A stretch of DNA of 64,000 bases from Pseudomonas guariconensis (GCF_024127895.1 NZ_JAMYBK010000008.1:62001-126000), one strand, 5' to 3'; counted from the stretch's first letter, positions 1 to 8,683 are shown. Numbers and translations are program-made. The notes: generated from the sequence alone by a model not told the origin.

Positions 1-280
1 GGAAGTATTGCGCGTACACGGCATTGACCGTTGCCAGGTAACTGCGGTCGGTGACGTAGATCAGTACCTGGGTCACGGCATCCAGCGAGCTGCCCGCAGC
101 CTCGAGGGTATGGCGCAGGTTGTCCAGCGTCTGGCGCGCCTGGGCTTCGATGCCGCCGGCGACCACCTGACCCTGGGCATCGATGGGGATCTGCGCGGTG
201 TAGAGCGTGCCGTTGCCGACGACGGCCCACTCCAGCGGGGCTTTGGACGCGAACAGGTCGGTCTTGATGGCGTATTTCAT
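1..280 (-). CDS. RidA/YjgF-family enamine/imine deaminase (3' end outside window)
   Basis: The visible N-terminal part (about 93 residues) reads as a RidA/YjgF/UK114 trimer-type protein, starting MKYAIKTDLF and running through a typical AQIPID and TLDNLRHTLEAAG stretch. RidA proteins hydrolyse reactive enamine/imine intermediates to ketones, a housekeeping role beside PLP or oxidase enzymes. The catalytic Arg region lies near the window edge, so activity cannot be confirmed. It follows the DUF3726 gene by 33 bases in the same direction and is probably the distal gene of the operon that begins with the aldehyde dehydrogenase. Family call firm, physiological substrate unknown. Confidence 0.88.
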   Translation of the reverse strand, partial: MKYAIKTDLFASKAPLEWAVVGNGTLYTAQIPIDAQGQVVAGGIEAQARQTLDNLRHTLEAAGSSLDAVTQVLIYVTDRSYLATVNAVYAQYF

Positions 281-313
281 GAGTGTGTTCCTGGGGGGAT
301 GGGAGGGGGCTTG

Positions 314-1003
314 TCAATCGGCGTCGCTGCCGCCTCCAGCACCGTGCCGGCGCGAGGCTTCGGTGCTTTCGACGAGGATGTGCCCGGCCAGTTGCTTGAG
401 CCGCTGCCAGGTGTGCTCGCTGACGCTGAAGCCTTGGTTGAGCGCGGCCTGCGCGCAGGCGACTCGCTGGGCGCAGTTGGCCGGGCGGCTGAAGGTGACG
501 GTGATGCTCTGTTCGATGCACTCGGCTGTCGACGGCAGCTCGTGCAGGTCAGGGTGGCTGTCGAGCGCGGCGAAGGTGGCGATGTGCAACTGACGGGCAT
601 CGCTCCAACGGGCCTGGACCTCCAGGCCGAGCTCGGCGGCCCGGCACAGGTAGCCAAGCAACAGCAGGCGGTTGTGGCAGTGGTGGATCCGCAGCACCGC
701 CTGGCCTGTGCGCAGCGCCTTGGCCAGGGCCAGCTCCACCACGGTCGCGGCGCAGCGCAGCACACTCTGGCCACGAGCATCGATCACCAGCAGGGCGCTG
801 TCTTCATAGCTCAGGGCAAAGGGCTGGTCGGCTTCGTTGCGCAGGTAGTCCAAGGCCTTTTCCAGCGTCGCGACGCCATCGAGCCCCTGCAATTGCAGCC
901 AGCCGACCATGTCGGCCGCGTCCTCGCAATCGCCGGCGGCAAAACCCATGCCTTCGAAGGCCTTGCGGCACATCACCTGGATTTCGTTGAGGGATACGCG
1001 CAT
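314..1003 (-). CDS. DUF3726 domain protein
   Basis: 229 residues starting MRVSLNEIQVMCRKAFEG, which fits the DUF3726 family of proteobacterial proteins with no assigned activity. No signal peptide, membrane segment or catalytic motif is visible; several Cys residues are spread along the chain. The ATG lies two bases after the stop of the upstream 564-residue gene, so the two are probably translated together. By context it belongs to the aldehyde dehydrogenase/dipeptidase/BCCT/RidA operon, where it could be an accessory or small-molecule-binding subunit, but nothing in the sequence proves this. Family assignment is from memory of the N-terminal pattern. Confidence 0.75.
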   Translation of the reverse strand: MRVSLNEIQVMCRKAFEGMGFAAGDCEDAADMVGWLQLQGLDGVATLEKALDYLRNEADQPFALSYEDSALLVIDARGQSVLRCAATVVELALAKALRTGQAVLRIHHCHNRLLLLGYLCRAAELGLEVQARWSDARQLHIATFAALDSHPDLHELPSTAECIEQSITVTFSRPANCAQRVACAQAALNQGFSVSEHTWQRLKQLAGHILVESTEASRRHGAGGGSDAD

Positions 1004-1005
1004 GG

Positions 1006-2700
1006 TCAGTGATCTCCGTCCGGCATGACCGCAAAGTTCCAGTCGTCTGCGAATGGCTGGCCGATTTCGCTCACCAGCGGCGCCCCCTGGAACAGCGTGA
1101 TGCGCACCCAGCGGCTCGACTTGGGGTCGAACTTGCCAGCACCGAAGAACGCCAGTTTGCAGCGCAGCAGGTGGATCGGCAGCATGTCGCGGGCCAGCAG
1201 GTTGGCGCGGATCTCGCCATAGCTGCGTAGCGCCATGCCCTGCAGGCGGCGTACCGTGCCCTTGAACGCCGGCTGGGCGATCAGAAAGTGCGCAGTCAGC
1301 GCATCGGGGTGGGCGTGCAGGTGATCGACCAGTGCGGCGTGGCACTGCTGGATGTTGCGGGCGATGCCCAGTTGCATTTCCTTCTCGGCGCCCGGTTCCT
1401 CGACGCGCATGCCCAGGCGGGGCTCTTCCTTGTCTGCGGAGCGGTACCAGAAGAAGTGCTCGGCGTCGGCATCGCTGAAGTCGTAGGCCAGCGCCCAGCC
1501 GTAGTGGCTTTCGATCAGCTTGCGCAGGTGCGCCAGGGGCATTTGTGCGTCCAGGCGCCAACCTTCGACCACGCCCATCTGCTCGGCCAGCGGTAGCACC
1601 TGCTCGGGGTACAGCTCCAGCAACAGGCTGACCAGCAACTCCTGGCAGCCGACGCTCGCGTGCGCTTCGCTCCAGGCCAGCAGGCGTGCCCAGAGGTCGT
1701 TGCCGGTGGGCTGGCGATCGAGCCACTCGGCCAGGGGCGCGAGGTCGGCCAGGGTCTGCTGGTCCTGCGCGTGCTGGCGCAGGTCTTCGGTATGGCTCTG
1801 CTGCAGGTGCAGGCGTGCCCGCGCCAGCAGGTCATGCAGACGCTGCATGTGGGCCGGGTCGGCTGCTTGCGCGAGCACCCGGGCCAGGGCGGTTTCCCGT
1901 GCCCAGACCCACTGGTCGACCAGTTGCGGGTGGTTGAGCAGAAATGGCGCCATGCCCAGCCCGGTGGAGTTGCCGACCCCCAGGTAGCGTTGCAGCGCCG
2001 GGGCCAGTCTCACCGCACGCCGTGGGTTGCGTGCCCGCGCCATGTGTTCGATCTGTTCGATGCTGAAGTGCCGCAGCAGGTACACGGTGAACATCTGTGC
2101 CGCGAAGGGCTGGCTGAAGTCCTCGTTGCCATGCAGGCAGCCGAAGTCGGCGATGCCGAACTTGCCGTTGCCATAGACGGCGGTGGTGCGATACAGGTAG
2201 CCGACTTCGGCCAGTTGCCGCGGGTCGGGCTGCTGGCCTTCGGCCAGGGCCGCGAGGAAGCGGTCGAAGTTGCGCAGGCTGCGGTTGGCGCGCGACAGCA
2301 CCAGCACACGGGCGTCGAAGCGGCCGGCTTCCTGCAGGGGGACGTTGCGCTGCAGGTCGGCCAGTTGCGCCTCGTCGACGTCCCCGGCCAGCAGCACGAA
2401 ACTCACGTCCCATTGGTCGGCGATCACCCGGTCGCTGCGTTTTTCCGGCGGCAGGTAGGCCGAGAAGATCACGCAGTGGTAGTGCGCATTCGGTGTGTCG
2501 ATGCGGTAGATGACGGTGCCGAAACCTTCGCCATCGAGGTCGAAACGGCTGCGCTGGATGCGCCAGCCTTGGTTCATCATCCGGCGCATGCTGCTGCGCA
2601 CGAAGCTCAAGGGGCTCTGGAAGTGGCTGCCCAGCCGGGCCAGGTCCATGACCTGGCTGGCGGGGCGCAGCGCGTGCGCTGCGAACAGGGTGTTGGACAT
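1006..2700 (-). CDS. Conserved hypothetical protein, 564 aa, in BCCT/dipeptidase operon
   Basis: I do not recognise this protein. It starts MSNTLFAAHALRPASQVMDL; AGGAA lies eight bases before this ATG, so I prefer it to an ATG 24 bases upstream. It has no signal peptide and no obvious membrane segment, and looks like a soluble, Leu/Ala/Arg-rich protein with many aromatic and acidic residues (for example HFFWYRS near residue 415 and LFFQGAP-like text near the C-terminus). No nucleotide-binding or metal motif is evident. It sits 26 bases after the BCCT transporter gene and two bases before the DUF3726 gene, so its job is presumably tied to the imported compound. Confidence 0.85.
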   Translation of the reverse strand: MSNTLFAAHALRPASQVMDLARLGSHFQSPLSFVRSSMRRMMNQGWRIQRSRFDLDGEGFGTVIYRIDTPNAHYHCVIFSAYLPPEKRSDRVIADQWDVSFVLLAGDVDEAQLADLQRNVPLQEAGRFDARVLVLSRANRSLRNFDRFLAALAEGQQPDPRQLAEVGYLYRTTAVYGNGKFGIADFGCLHGNEDFSQPFAAQMFTVYLLRHFSIEQIEHMARARNPRRAVRLAPALQRYLGVGNSTGLGMAPFLLNHPQLVDQWVWARETALARVLAQAADPAHMQRLHDLLARARLHLQQSHTEDLRQHAQDQQTLADLAPLAEWLDRQPTGNDLWARLLAWSEAHASVGCQELLVSLLLELYPEQVLPLAEQMGVVEGWRLDAQMPLAHLRKLIESHYGWALAYDFSDADAEHFFWYRSADKEEPRLGMRVEEPGAEKEMQLGIARNIQQCHAALVDHLHAHPDALTAHFLIAQPAFKGTVRRLQGMALRSYGEIRANLLARDMLPIHLLRCKLAFFGAGKFDPKSSRWVRITLFQGAPLVSEIGQPFADDWNFAVMPDGDH

Positions 2701-2726
2701 TGTTAGGGTTCCTGGATGCATCATGT

Positions 2727-4277
2727 TCAGAGGCCTTGTGCGTGGGCCATGTGCCGGGCGATGCGCACGGCATCCCACAGCGCCGGCAGGATCAGCAGCG
2801 ACACCGGCACCGCGGTGATGACGATGAAGGACTGCAGGGCCGTCACGCCGCCTGCGCCGATGGTGATCAGCACCACGGCCGCCAGGCCCATGCCGATGGC
2901 CCAGAAACCGCGCAGCCATTTCTTCGGCTTGTCGCTGCTGGACATCGCCAGTGCCACGGTGAAGGCCATGGCGTCGCCGTTGGTGGCCACCGAGATGAAA
3001 CTCAGGAACAGGAACAGCGCACTGACCAGGCCACCCAGGGGCAGGTTCTGCGTCACGCCCAGCAGCAGGTCTTCGGGCTGGCTGCCATGGGCGGTGACGA
3101 TACCCGGGGTCTGCAGCTCCAGGCCGATGCCGCTGCCGCCGACCACGGTGAACCAGAACATGGTCACCAGCGGGGCAACGATCGACAGCGTCATGATGAT
3201 CTCGCGGATGGTGCGGCCCCGGGAGATCCGCGCGACGTACAGCGCGACCATGGGGGCATAGCCGATGAACCAGCCCCAGAAGAACACCGTCCACCAATCC
3301 AGCCACTTGGGGTCGGCACGGAACAGGGTCATCGGCAGGAAGTGCTCCACGTGCAGGGCCAGGGCCGAGGGGAAGCTGCCGAGGATGAACAGGGTGGGGC
3401 CGAACGCTACCATGAACACCGCGAGCCCGAGCATCAGCCAGACGTTGATCTCGCTGACGAAACGGATGCCCTTGAGCCCCACCAGGCACGAGACGGTGTA
3501 CATCAGCGTCACCAGGACGATGGTGAGCGACTGGGTGAACAGGTCGTTGGGCAGGCCCCACGCCGCGTGCAGGGCGCTGCTGATTTGCAGGCCGAGGAAA
3601 CCGATCGGGCCGATGGTGCCGGCGACCACGGCGATGATCGAGGTGGCGTCGGCCAGGGTGCCGATCGGGCCCCTGAGGGCGCGCTCGCCGAACAGCGGGT
3701 AGAGCAGGGTGCGGGGCGCCAGCGGCAGGCCCTTGTCGTAGTGCAGGTGCATCAGCACGATCGCCAGCAGGCTGCCGAGCACCGCCCAGGCGAGGAAGCC
3801 CCAGTGCACGAAGGACTGTGCCAGCGCCGCCGTGGCCGCCGCCTCGCTGTGCGGCTGCACGCCGGCGAACAGGGGGGGCGGGCTGGCGAAGTGCATCAGC
3901 GGTTCGGCCGCAGCCCAGAAGGCGCCGCCGCCTGCCAGCAGTGCGCACATGATCACCGCGATCCAGTTGAAGGTGCTGATGTCCGGGCGTTGTTCGACGC
4001 CGCCCAGGCGCACGCGCCCATATTTCGAGAAACCGATGCCCAGGCTGACCACGAAGGTCACCAGCATCAGCACCTGCCAGTACAGGCCGAAGGCCTTGGT
4101 CGACCAGGCGAACAGGGTATCGACCAGTGCCGATACCGCGTCGATGTCGACCAGCGCCGCGACCAGGAACGCCGCGAGGAAACCGCCGCTGATCAAGAAC
4201 AGCGGCCAGTCGATATCCCGGGCGAGCGGCAGGCGCATGGCCTGGCCGTCCGCTGGCAGGGTGGTTGGGTTTTTCAT
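2727..4277 (-). CDS. BCCT-family (betaine/carnitine/choline) transporter
   Basis: 516 residues with about 12 hydrophobic segments and the BCCT hallmarks: an HWGFLAWAVLGSLLA segment (TM4 type) and WWTVFFWGWFIGYAP (TM8 type) followed by the ARISRGRTIREI loop. These carriers take up quaternary ammonium or related zwitterions by ion coupling or exchange across the inner membrane. Aligned by eye with BetP, the TM8 Trp box keeps the first Trp of the substrate site, but the next two aromatic positions are Phe and Tyr, hinting at a ligand other than glycine betaine. Start chosen at MKNPTT with GGAGG just upstream; the longer frame begins with a poly-Asn run and is unlikely. It lacks the long C-terminal osmosensory tail, pointing to nutrition rather than osmoprotection. 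Confidence 0.93.
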   Translation of the reverse strand: MKNPTTLPADGQAMRLPLARDIDWPLFLISGGFLAAFLVAALVDIDAVSALVDTLFAWSTKAFGLYWQVLMLVTFVVSLGIGFSKYGRVRLGGVEQRPDISTFNWIAVIMCALLAGGGAFWAAAEPLMHFASPPPLFAGVQPHSEAAATAALAQSFVHWGFLAWAVLGSLLAIVLMHLHYDKGLPLAPRTLLYPLFGERALRGPIGTLADATSIIAVVAGTIGPIGFLGLQISSALHAAWGLPNDLFTQSLTIVLVTLMYTVSCLVGLKGIRFVSEINVWLMLGLAVFMVAFGPTLFILGSFPSALALHVEHFLPMTLFRADPKWLDWWTVFFWGWFIGYAPMVALYVARISRGRTIREIIMTLSIVAPLVTMFWFTVVGGSGIGLELQTPGIVTAHGSQPEDLLLGVTQNLPLGGLVSALFLFLSFISVATNGDAMAFTVALAMSSSDKPKKWLRGFWAIGMGLAAVVLITIGAGGVTALQSFIVITAVPVSLLILPALWDAVRIARHMAHAQGL

Positions 4278-4332
4278 GAAGCCTCCGGAACCTGCGTTGT
4301 TGTTATTGTTCAAGCTGTCCGTGCGGGGAGAT

Positions 4333-5319
4333 TCAGGCCTGCGCCGTGGTGGCGGTTTCCAGCAGGCGCAACCAGTTCAGGCCCATGATCTGGCGCACCT
4401 CGTCCTCGGCGAAGCCTCGGGCGCGCAGGCCTTGGGCGATGTTGGGGAAGTCGCGGCTGTCACGGAACCACTGCAGCGGTGCCGGCCAGTTGGCGTTGTC
4501 CTTCGAGCCTTCGCCGTAGTCCTTTTCCTTGCTCCAGCGCCCGTTGCGCATCCATTCGAGCACCGACAGCGGTTGCGCCTGGCACAGGTCGGTGCCGATG
4601 CCGATGTGCTCGACCCCCATCAGGTCGGCGGTGCTGGCGATCATGTCGCAGAAGCTTTCCAGGCTGCAGGCCGAGGCGCCCTTGAGGTGGAAGGGGTAGG
4701 TGCTGAAGCCCAGCAGGCCACCGGACTCGGCGATACCGCGCAGCACCGCATCGGACTTGTTGCGCTTGGCGGCATGGAAGCTCGACGGGTTGGCGTGGGA
4801 GACGATCACCGGCCGGCTCGACAGCTCGATGGCTTCCAGGGTGCTGCGTTCGGCGCTGTGCGACATGTCGATCAGCATGCCGACCCGGTTCATCTCGGCG
4901 ATGACCTGGCGGCCGAAGCGGCTGATGCCGTTGTCTTCACGCTCGTAGCAACCACTGGCCAGCAGGCTCTGGTTGTTGTAGGTGAGCTGCATGACGAACA
5001 CCCCCAGCTGGCGGAAGATCTCCACCAGGGCGATGTCGTCCTCGATCGGCGAGCAGTTCTGGAAGCCGAAGAAGATCCCCACCCGGCCTTCTTCGTGGGC
5101 CAGGCGGATATCGCTGGCCGTGCGTACCGGGCGGATCAGCTGTGGCCAGGTTTCGAAGCGGCGGTTCCACTCGCCGAGGCGCGAGAGGGTTTCGCGAGCG
5201 TTCTCGTGGTAGGCGATGGTGGCGTGCACCGCGCTCAGGCCACCGGCTTGCATCTGCTGGAATATTTCCGGGCTCCAGTTGGAGTACTGCAGGCCGTCGA
5301 TCATCAGTAGGTCGTGCAT
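4333..5319 (-). CDS. Membrane-dipeptidase-like (M19 fold) hydrolase
   Basis: 328 residues of the renal-dipeptidase-like TIM barrel family. The pair of His-containing strands is present (DMSHSAERS and VIVSHANPS, about residues 155-190) and so is IGTDLC. The N-terminal His-x-Asp metal site expected after the first strand is replaced by IDGLQYSNW, and the usual bridging-Glu region reads GFQNCSPIED, so this is not a standard dinuclear zinc dipeptidase. As I recall, a close homologue lies near the glycine-betaine/dimethylglycine genes of P. aeruginosa (PA5396), which also has IDGL instead of the HxD. No signal peptide, so cytoplasmic. A strong AAGGAG precedes the ATG. It follows the aldehyde dehydrogenase by 13 bases. 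Confidence 0.88.
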   Translation of the reverse strand: MHDLLMIDGLQYSNWSPEIFQQMQAGGLSAVHATIAYHENARETLSRLGEWNRRFETWPQLIRPVRTASDIRLAHEEGRVGIFFGFQNCSPIEDDIALVEIFRQLGVFVMQLTYNNQSLLASGCYEREDNGISRFGRQVIAEMNRVGMLIDMSHSAERSTLEAIELSSRPVIVSHANPSSFHAAKRNKSDAVLRGIAESGGLLGFSTYPFHLKGASACSLESFCDMIASTADLMGVEHIGIGTDLCQAQPLSVLEWMRNGRWSKEKDYGEGSKDNANWPAPLQWFRDSRDFPNIAQGLRARGFAEDEVRQIMGLNWLRLLETATTAQA

Positions 5320-5332
5320 GGCGCGTGCTCCT

Positions 5333-6775
5333 TCAAGGCCGCAGGTAGGTGGTCTTGACCACGGTGTAGAAGTCGCGGGCGTACTGCCCCTGTTCGCGCG
5401 GGCCGAAGCTGGAGGCTTTGCGGCCGCCGAAGGGCACGTGGTAGTCGGTGCCGGCGGTGGGCAGGTTGACCATCACGCAGCCGGTCTGGGCGCGGCGGCG
5501 GAACTCGGTGGCGTGGCGCAACGACTGGGTGACGATGCCGGCGGTCAGGCCGTACGGGGTGTCGTTGAGCGTGGCCAGGGCGTCCTCGAAATCGCCCACG
5601 CGGATCACGCAGGCGATGGGGCCGAACACTTCCTCGCGGTTGATGCGCATGTCATTGCGGCTGTCAACGAATAGCGCCGGGCGCATGTAGTAGCCGTCGG
5701 TCTCCAGTTGCAGCCGTTCGCCGCCTTCGATCAGCGTGGCGCCTTCGGCCTGGGCCAGGCGCAGGTAGCCCAGGTTCTGCTCCAACTGGCGGGCGTCGGC
5801 CACCGGGCCGATCTGCACGCCGGCCTGCAGGGCGTGGCCGACCTTGAGCTGGCGCATGCGCAGGCGCAGGGCCTCGACGAAGCGGTCGTGGATACCCTCG
5901 CAGACGATCAGCCGCGAGGAGGCCGTGCATTTTTGTCCCGTGCCGAAGAACGCACCGTTGAGCGCGCACTCCACCGCCAGGTCGAGGTCGGCGTCGTCCA
6001 TCACCACCAGGGCATTCTTGCTGCCCATCTCCAGTTGGCAGCGCACCAGGTTGCCGGCGGTGGCGACCGCGACGCGGCGGCCGGTTTCCAGCGAGCCGGT
6101 GAAGGTCAGGGCGTCGATCTCCGGCGAGTTCACCAGGGTTTCGCCGACATTGGCGCCGCTGCCCATGATCAGGTTGAAGGTGCCGGCGGGCAGGCCCTGG
6201 CGGCTGATGATCTCGGTCAGCGCCCAGGCGCTGGCCGGTACCAGGTTGGCCGGCTTGAACACCACGGCGTTGCCGAAGGCCAGGGCCGGGGCGATCTTCC
6301 AGGCGGCGGTGGCCATGGGGAAGTTCCAGGGGGTGATGATGCCCACCACGCCTACCGGCTCGCGGTGCACCTCGATGTCGATACCGGTGCGCACGGAAGC
6401 GGCGGTCTCGCCCATCTGGCGCAGCACTTCGGCGGCGTAGTAGTGGAAGAACTGGCCGCTGCGGTTGACCTCGCCAATGCCTTCGGCCAGGGGCTTGCCC
6501 TCTTCACGGGAGAGCAGCTCGCCGAGTTCGTCCTTGCGGGCGATCAGTTCGTCGCCGATGGCCATCAGCACCTGCTGGCGGGCTTCGAGGCCGCTGGCGG
6601 CCCACTGCGGTTGCGCGGCGCGGGCGGCCTGGATGGCCTGGCGGGCCTGTTCGGCGCTGGCCTGGTGGTATTGGCCGATCAGGTCGCGGGTATCCGAAGG
6701 GCTGTGGTTGGCCAGCGTGGACTGGCCTTCGCACCATTGGCCATCGATGTAGTTCTTGTAGGGAGTGAGTGACAT
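5333..6775 (-). CDS. NAD(P)-dependent aldehyde dehydrogenase
   Basis: 480 residues, a normal length for the ALDH superfamily, with the catalytic Cys in GTGQKCTASSR, the general-base Glu in LEMGSKN, the cofactor-binding TPWNFP and FTGSLETGRR segments, and the EVFGPI motif. Closest in feel to alpha-ketoglutarate-semialdehyde or betaine-aldehyde type enzymes; the substrate cannot be fixed from sequence. It is the promoter-proximal gene of the leftward operon with the dipeptidase homologue, BCCT carrier, 564-aa protein, DUF3726 protein and RidA, so it probably oxidises an aldehyde released from the imported compound. Divergent from a LysR-type regulator across 93 bases. Confidence 0.93.
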   Translation of the reverse strand: MSLTPYKNYIDGQWCEGQSTLANHSPSDTRDLIGQYHQASAEQARQAIQAARAAQPQWAASGLEARQQVLMAIGDELIARKDELGELLSREEGKPLAEGIGEVNRSGQFFHYYAAEVLRQMGETAASVRTGIDIEVHREPVGVVGIITPWNFPMATAAWKIAPALAFGNAVVFKPANLVPASAWALTEIISRQGLPAGTFNLIMGSGANVGETLVNSPEIDALTFTGSLETGRRVAVATAGNLVRCQLEMGSKNALVVMDDADLDLAVECALNGAFFGTGQKCTASSRLIVCEGIHDRFVEALRLRMRQLKVGHALQAGVQIGPVADARQLEQNLGYLRLAQAEGATLIEGGERLQLETDGYYMRPALFVDSRNDMRINREEVFGPIACVIRVGDFEDALATLNDTPYGLTAGIVTQSLRHATEFRRRAQTGCVMVNLPTAGTDYHVPFGGRKASSFGPREQGQYARDFYTVVKTTYLRP

Positions 6776-6805
6776 TGAGAAGCCTCCGTTTGCCTGGCTC
6801 TCATC

Positions 6806-6825
6806 TTGCGAGCAATATGGCGCAA
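6806..6825. promoter_or_regulatory. Candidate LysR operator (TTGCG-N10-CGCAA) between divergent genes
   Basis: The 93-base spacer between the aldehyde dehydrogenase and the LysR gene holds an interrupted dyad TTGCG, ten bases, CGCAA, of the T-N11-A size range that LysR-type regulators bind. It is followed by an AT-rich tract (6826-6855) that could serve both promoters. The dyad is seen directly; its function is inferred from location. Confidence 0.5.
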
Positions 6826-6868
6826 ATAAAAATTAATAAAAAAAATGATTCGATAAGGAACGCTAACC

Positions 6869-7762
6869 ATGTTGCCCGAGCTGAAGATCGCCCAGTTGCG
6901 CTATTTCCTGTGGGTCGCGGAGCTCAAGAGCTTCCACGCTGCCGCCCGCCAGGCCTACCGCACCCAGCCGGCGGTATCGCTGGCGGTGCGCGAGCTGGAG
7001 CAGAAGCTGGGCCAGGCGCTGGTCGAGAAGGGCGGCGGGCGGGTCGAGCTGACGCCTTTTGGCGAGCATTGCCTGCCGTTGTTCCGTGGCCTGGTCGAGC
7101 ACCACGACCGCATCGCTCGCGAGGCCACCTTGCTGGCTCGGCACGAGATCGGCCAGGTGAGCATCGCCACCGTGCCTTCGGTGGCCAGCCGGCTGCTGCC
7201 GGGGCCCCTGGGGCGCTTCGTGGCCGAGCACCCGAACGTGCAGGTGAGCATCCAGGACGGCAGCGCCGACAGCGTGCAGCAACTGCTGGCCCAGGGGCAG
7301 GTGGACTTCGTCATCAGCAGCATGTGGATGGCCGATGAGCAGGTCGAGTTCGTGCCGATCCTCAACGACCAGGTGGGGGTGGTGTGCCGCAGCGACCATC
7401 CCCTGGTGCAGGGCGGCGGGACGTTGCACTGGTCGCAGTTGCAGGGGGTGCCGATCATCCGCAACGGCACCTCGCGGCTGCTGGAGGGCACCGAGGCCGA
7501 GTGCCTGCTGGCGCACAGCCGGTTGTTCGTCTCCAACATGATTTCGCTGATCGCGATGCTGGAGGAGGGCGTGGGGATCAGCACGCTGCCGTACCTGGCG
7601 TTCCCGCTGGAGAACGAAAAGCTCGCCTTCCTGCCGCTGGCCGAGCCGAAGGTGGAGCGCCAGATCGGCATGCTGACGCGCAAGGGGCGCAGCCTGTCGC
7701 CTGCGGCCGAGGCGTTGATGACGTTCTTGCGGGCGCAGTTGCCCAAGGCGGGGGATCGGTAG
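6869..7762 (+). CDS. LysR-family transcriptional regulator
   Basis: 297 residues. The N-terminal winged helix-turn-helix (LRYFLWVAELKSFHAAARQ through SLAVRELEQKLG, residues 7-50) and a C-terminal periplasmic-binding-like effector domain are typical of LysR regulators. ATAAGGAA lies about ten bases before the ATG. It is divergent from the aldehyde dehydrogenase/dipeptidase/BCCT operon, so by the usual LysR arrangement it most likely controls that operon and represses itself, responding to the substrate or a pathway intermediate. Confidence 0.92.
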   Translation: MLPELKIAQLRYFLWVAELKSFHAAARQAYRTQPAVSLAVRELEQKLGQALVEKGGGRVELTPFGEHCLPLFRGLVEHHDRIAREATLLARHEIGQVSIATVPSVASRLLPGPLGRFVAEHPNVQVSIQDGSADSVQQLLAQGQVDFVISSMWMADEQVEFVPILNDQVGVVCRSDHPLVQGGGTLHWSQLQGVPIIRNGTSRLLEGTEAECLLAHSRLFVSNMISLIAMLEEGVGISTLPYLAFPLENEKLAFLPLAEPKVERQIGMLTRKGRSLSPAAEALMTFLRAQLPKAGDR

Positions 7763-7870
7763 GGGCGGTTCATTCATGGGGGCCAGGAGTCCCGCTTTTG
7801 GCACATGTGCAGCCTTGCGGGTGGGTTATAGTCCGGCGATGTGAACCCTTCCCCCGCTGGAGTACCGCCC

Positions 7871-8683
7871 GTGACCGAATACACCGCGTTCAAGGTCGAA
7901 CTGACCGACAACATTGCCCATGTGCAGATCAACCGCCCGGAGAAGATCAATGCGATGAACGCGGCCTTCTGGGAGGAGATCGTCGCCATCTTCCAGTGGA
8001 TCGACGACACCGATGCGGTGCGCGCGGTGGTGCTCAGCGGCGCTGGCAAGCACTTCTCCTCGGGCATCGACCTGATGATGCTGGCCTCGCTGGCGGGCCA
8101 GATGGGCAAGGATGTCGGCCGCAACGCCCGCCTGTTGCGCCGTACCATCCTGCGCCTGCAGGCGTCGTTCAATGCCGTGGACAATTGCCGCAAGCCGGTG
8201 CTGGCGGCGATCCAGGGCTATTGCATCGGTGGCGCCATCGACCTGGTGTCGGCCTGCGACATGCGCTATTGCAGCGCGGACGCGCAGTTCTCGATCAAGG
8301 AGATCGACATGGGCATGGCCGCCGATGTCGGCACCTTGCAGCGTTTGCCGCGCATCATCGGTGACGGCATGCTGCGCGAACTGGCCTTCACCGGACGCAC
8401 GATCGATGCCCAGGAGGCCCTGCGCATCGGCCTGGTCAATCGGGTCCATGACGACCAGGCGGCGCTGCTCGATGCAGTCTTTGCCATCGCCAGGGAAATT
8501 GCAGGAAAATCCCCCATTGCCGTGGCCGGCACCAAGGAGATGCTCAGCTACATGCGCGACCATCGCATCGACGATGGCCTGGAGTACATCGCCACCTGGA
8601 ATGCCGCCATGCTGCAGTCCGAGGACCTGCGGGTCGCCGTGGCGGCCCACATGAGCAAACAGAAACCGACGTTCGCTGACTGA
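7871..8683 (+). CDS. Crotonase family, delta3,5-delta2,4-dienoyl-CoA isomerase-like
   Basis: 270 residues from a GTG start with GGAG eight bases upstream; an earlier GTG at 7841 in the same frame lacks such a site. The crotonase oxyanion-hole segments HFSSGIDL and GYCIGGAIDL are present. The active-site region IKEIDMGMAADVGTLQRLP has the Glu and Asp pair and the DVGTLQRLP block that characterise ECH1-type dienoyl-CoA isomerases, which reposition double bonds during beta-oxidation of unsaturated fatty acids. No other beta-oxidation gene is adjacent; nudC follows after 33 bases in the same direction. Confidence 0.88.
   Translation: MTEYTAFKVELTDNIAHVQINRPEKINAMNAAFWEEIVAIFQWIDDTDAVRAVVLSGAGKHFSSGIDLMMLASLAGQMGKDVGRNARLLRRTILRLQASFNAVDNCRKPVLAAIQGYCIGGAIDLVSACDMRYCSADAQFSIKEIDMGMAADVGTLQRLPRIIGDGMLRELAFTGRTIDAQEALRIGLVNRVHDDQAALLDAVFAIAREIAGKSPIAVAGTKEMLSYMRDHRIDDGLEYIATWNAAMLQSEDLRVAVAAHMSKQKPTFAD

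Noticed and set aside
1006-3948. 980-residue minus-strand frame apparently joining two genes
   Set aside because: Only its C-terminal 564 residues are real; the N-terminal part is an Arg/Pro-rich out-of-frame reading of the BCCT gene.
2700-4388. Long plus-strand frame opposite the BCCT and neighbouring genes
   Set aside because: His/Gln/Asp-rich low-quality translation; it is the GC-biased antisense of a clear membrane transporter. The same applies to frames at 30159-32504, 34517-36757, 36976-39096 and 39529-41901 on the minus strand.
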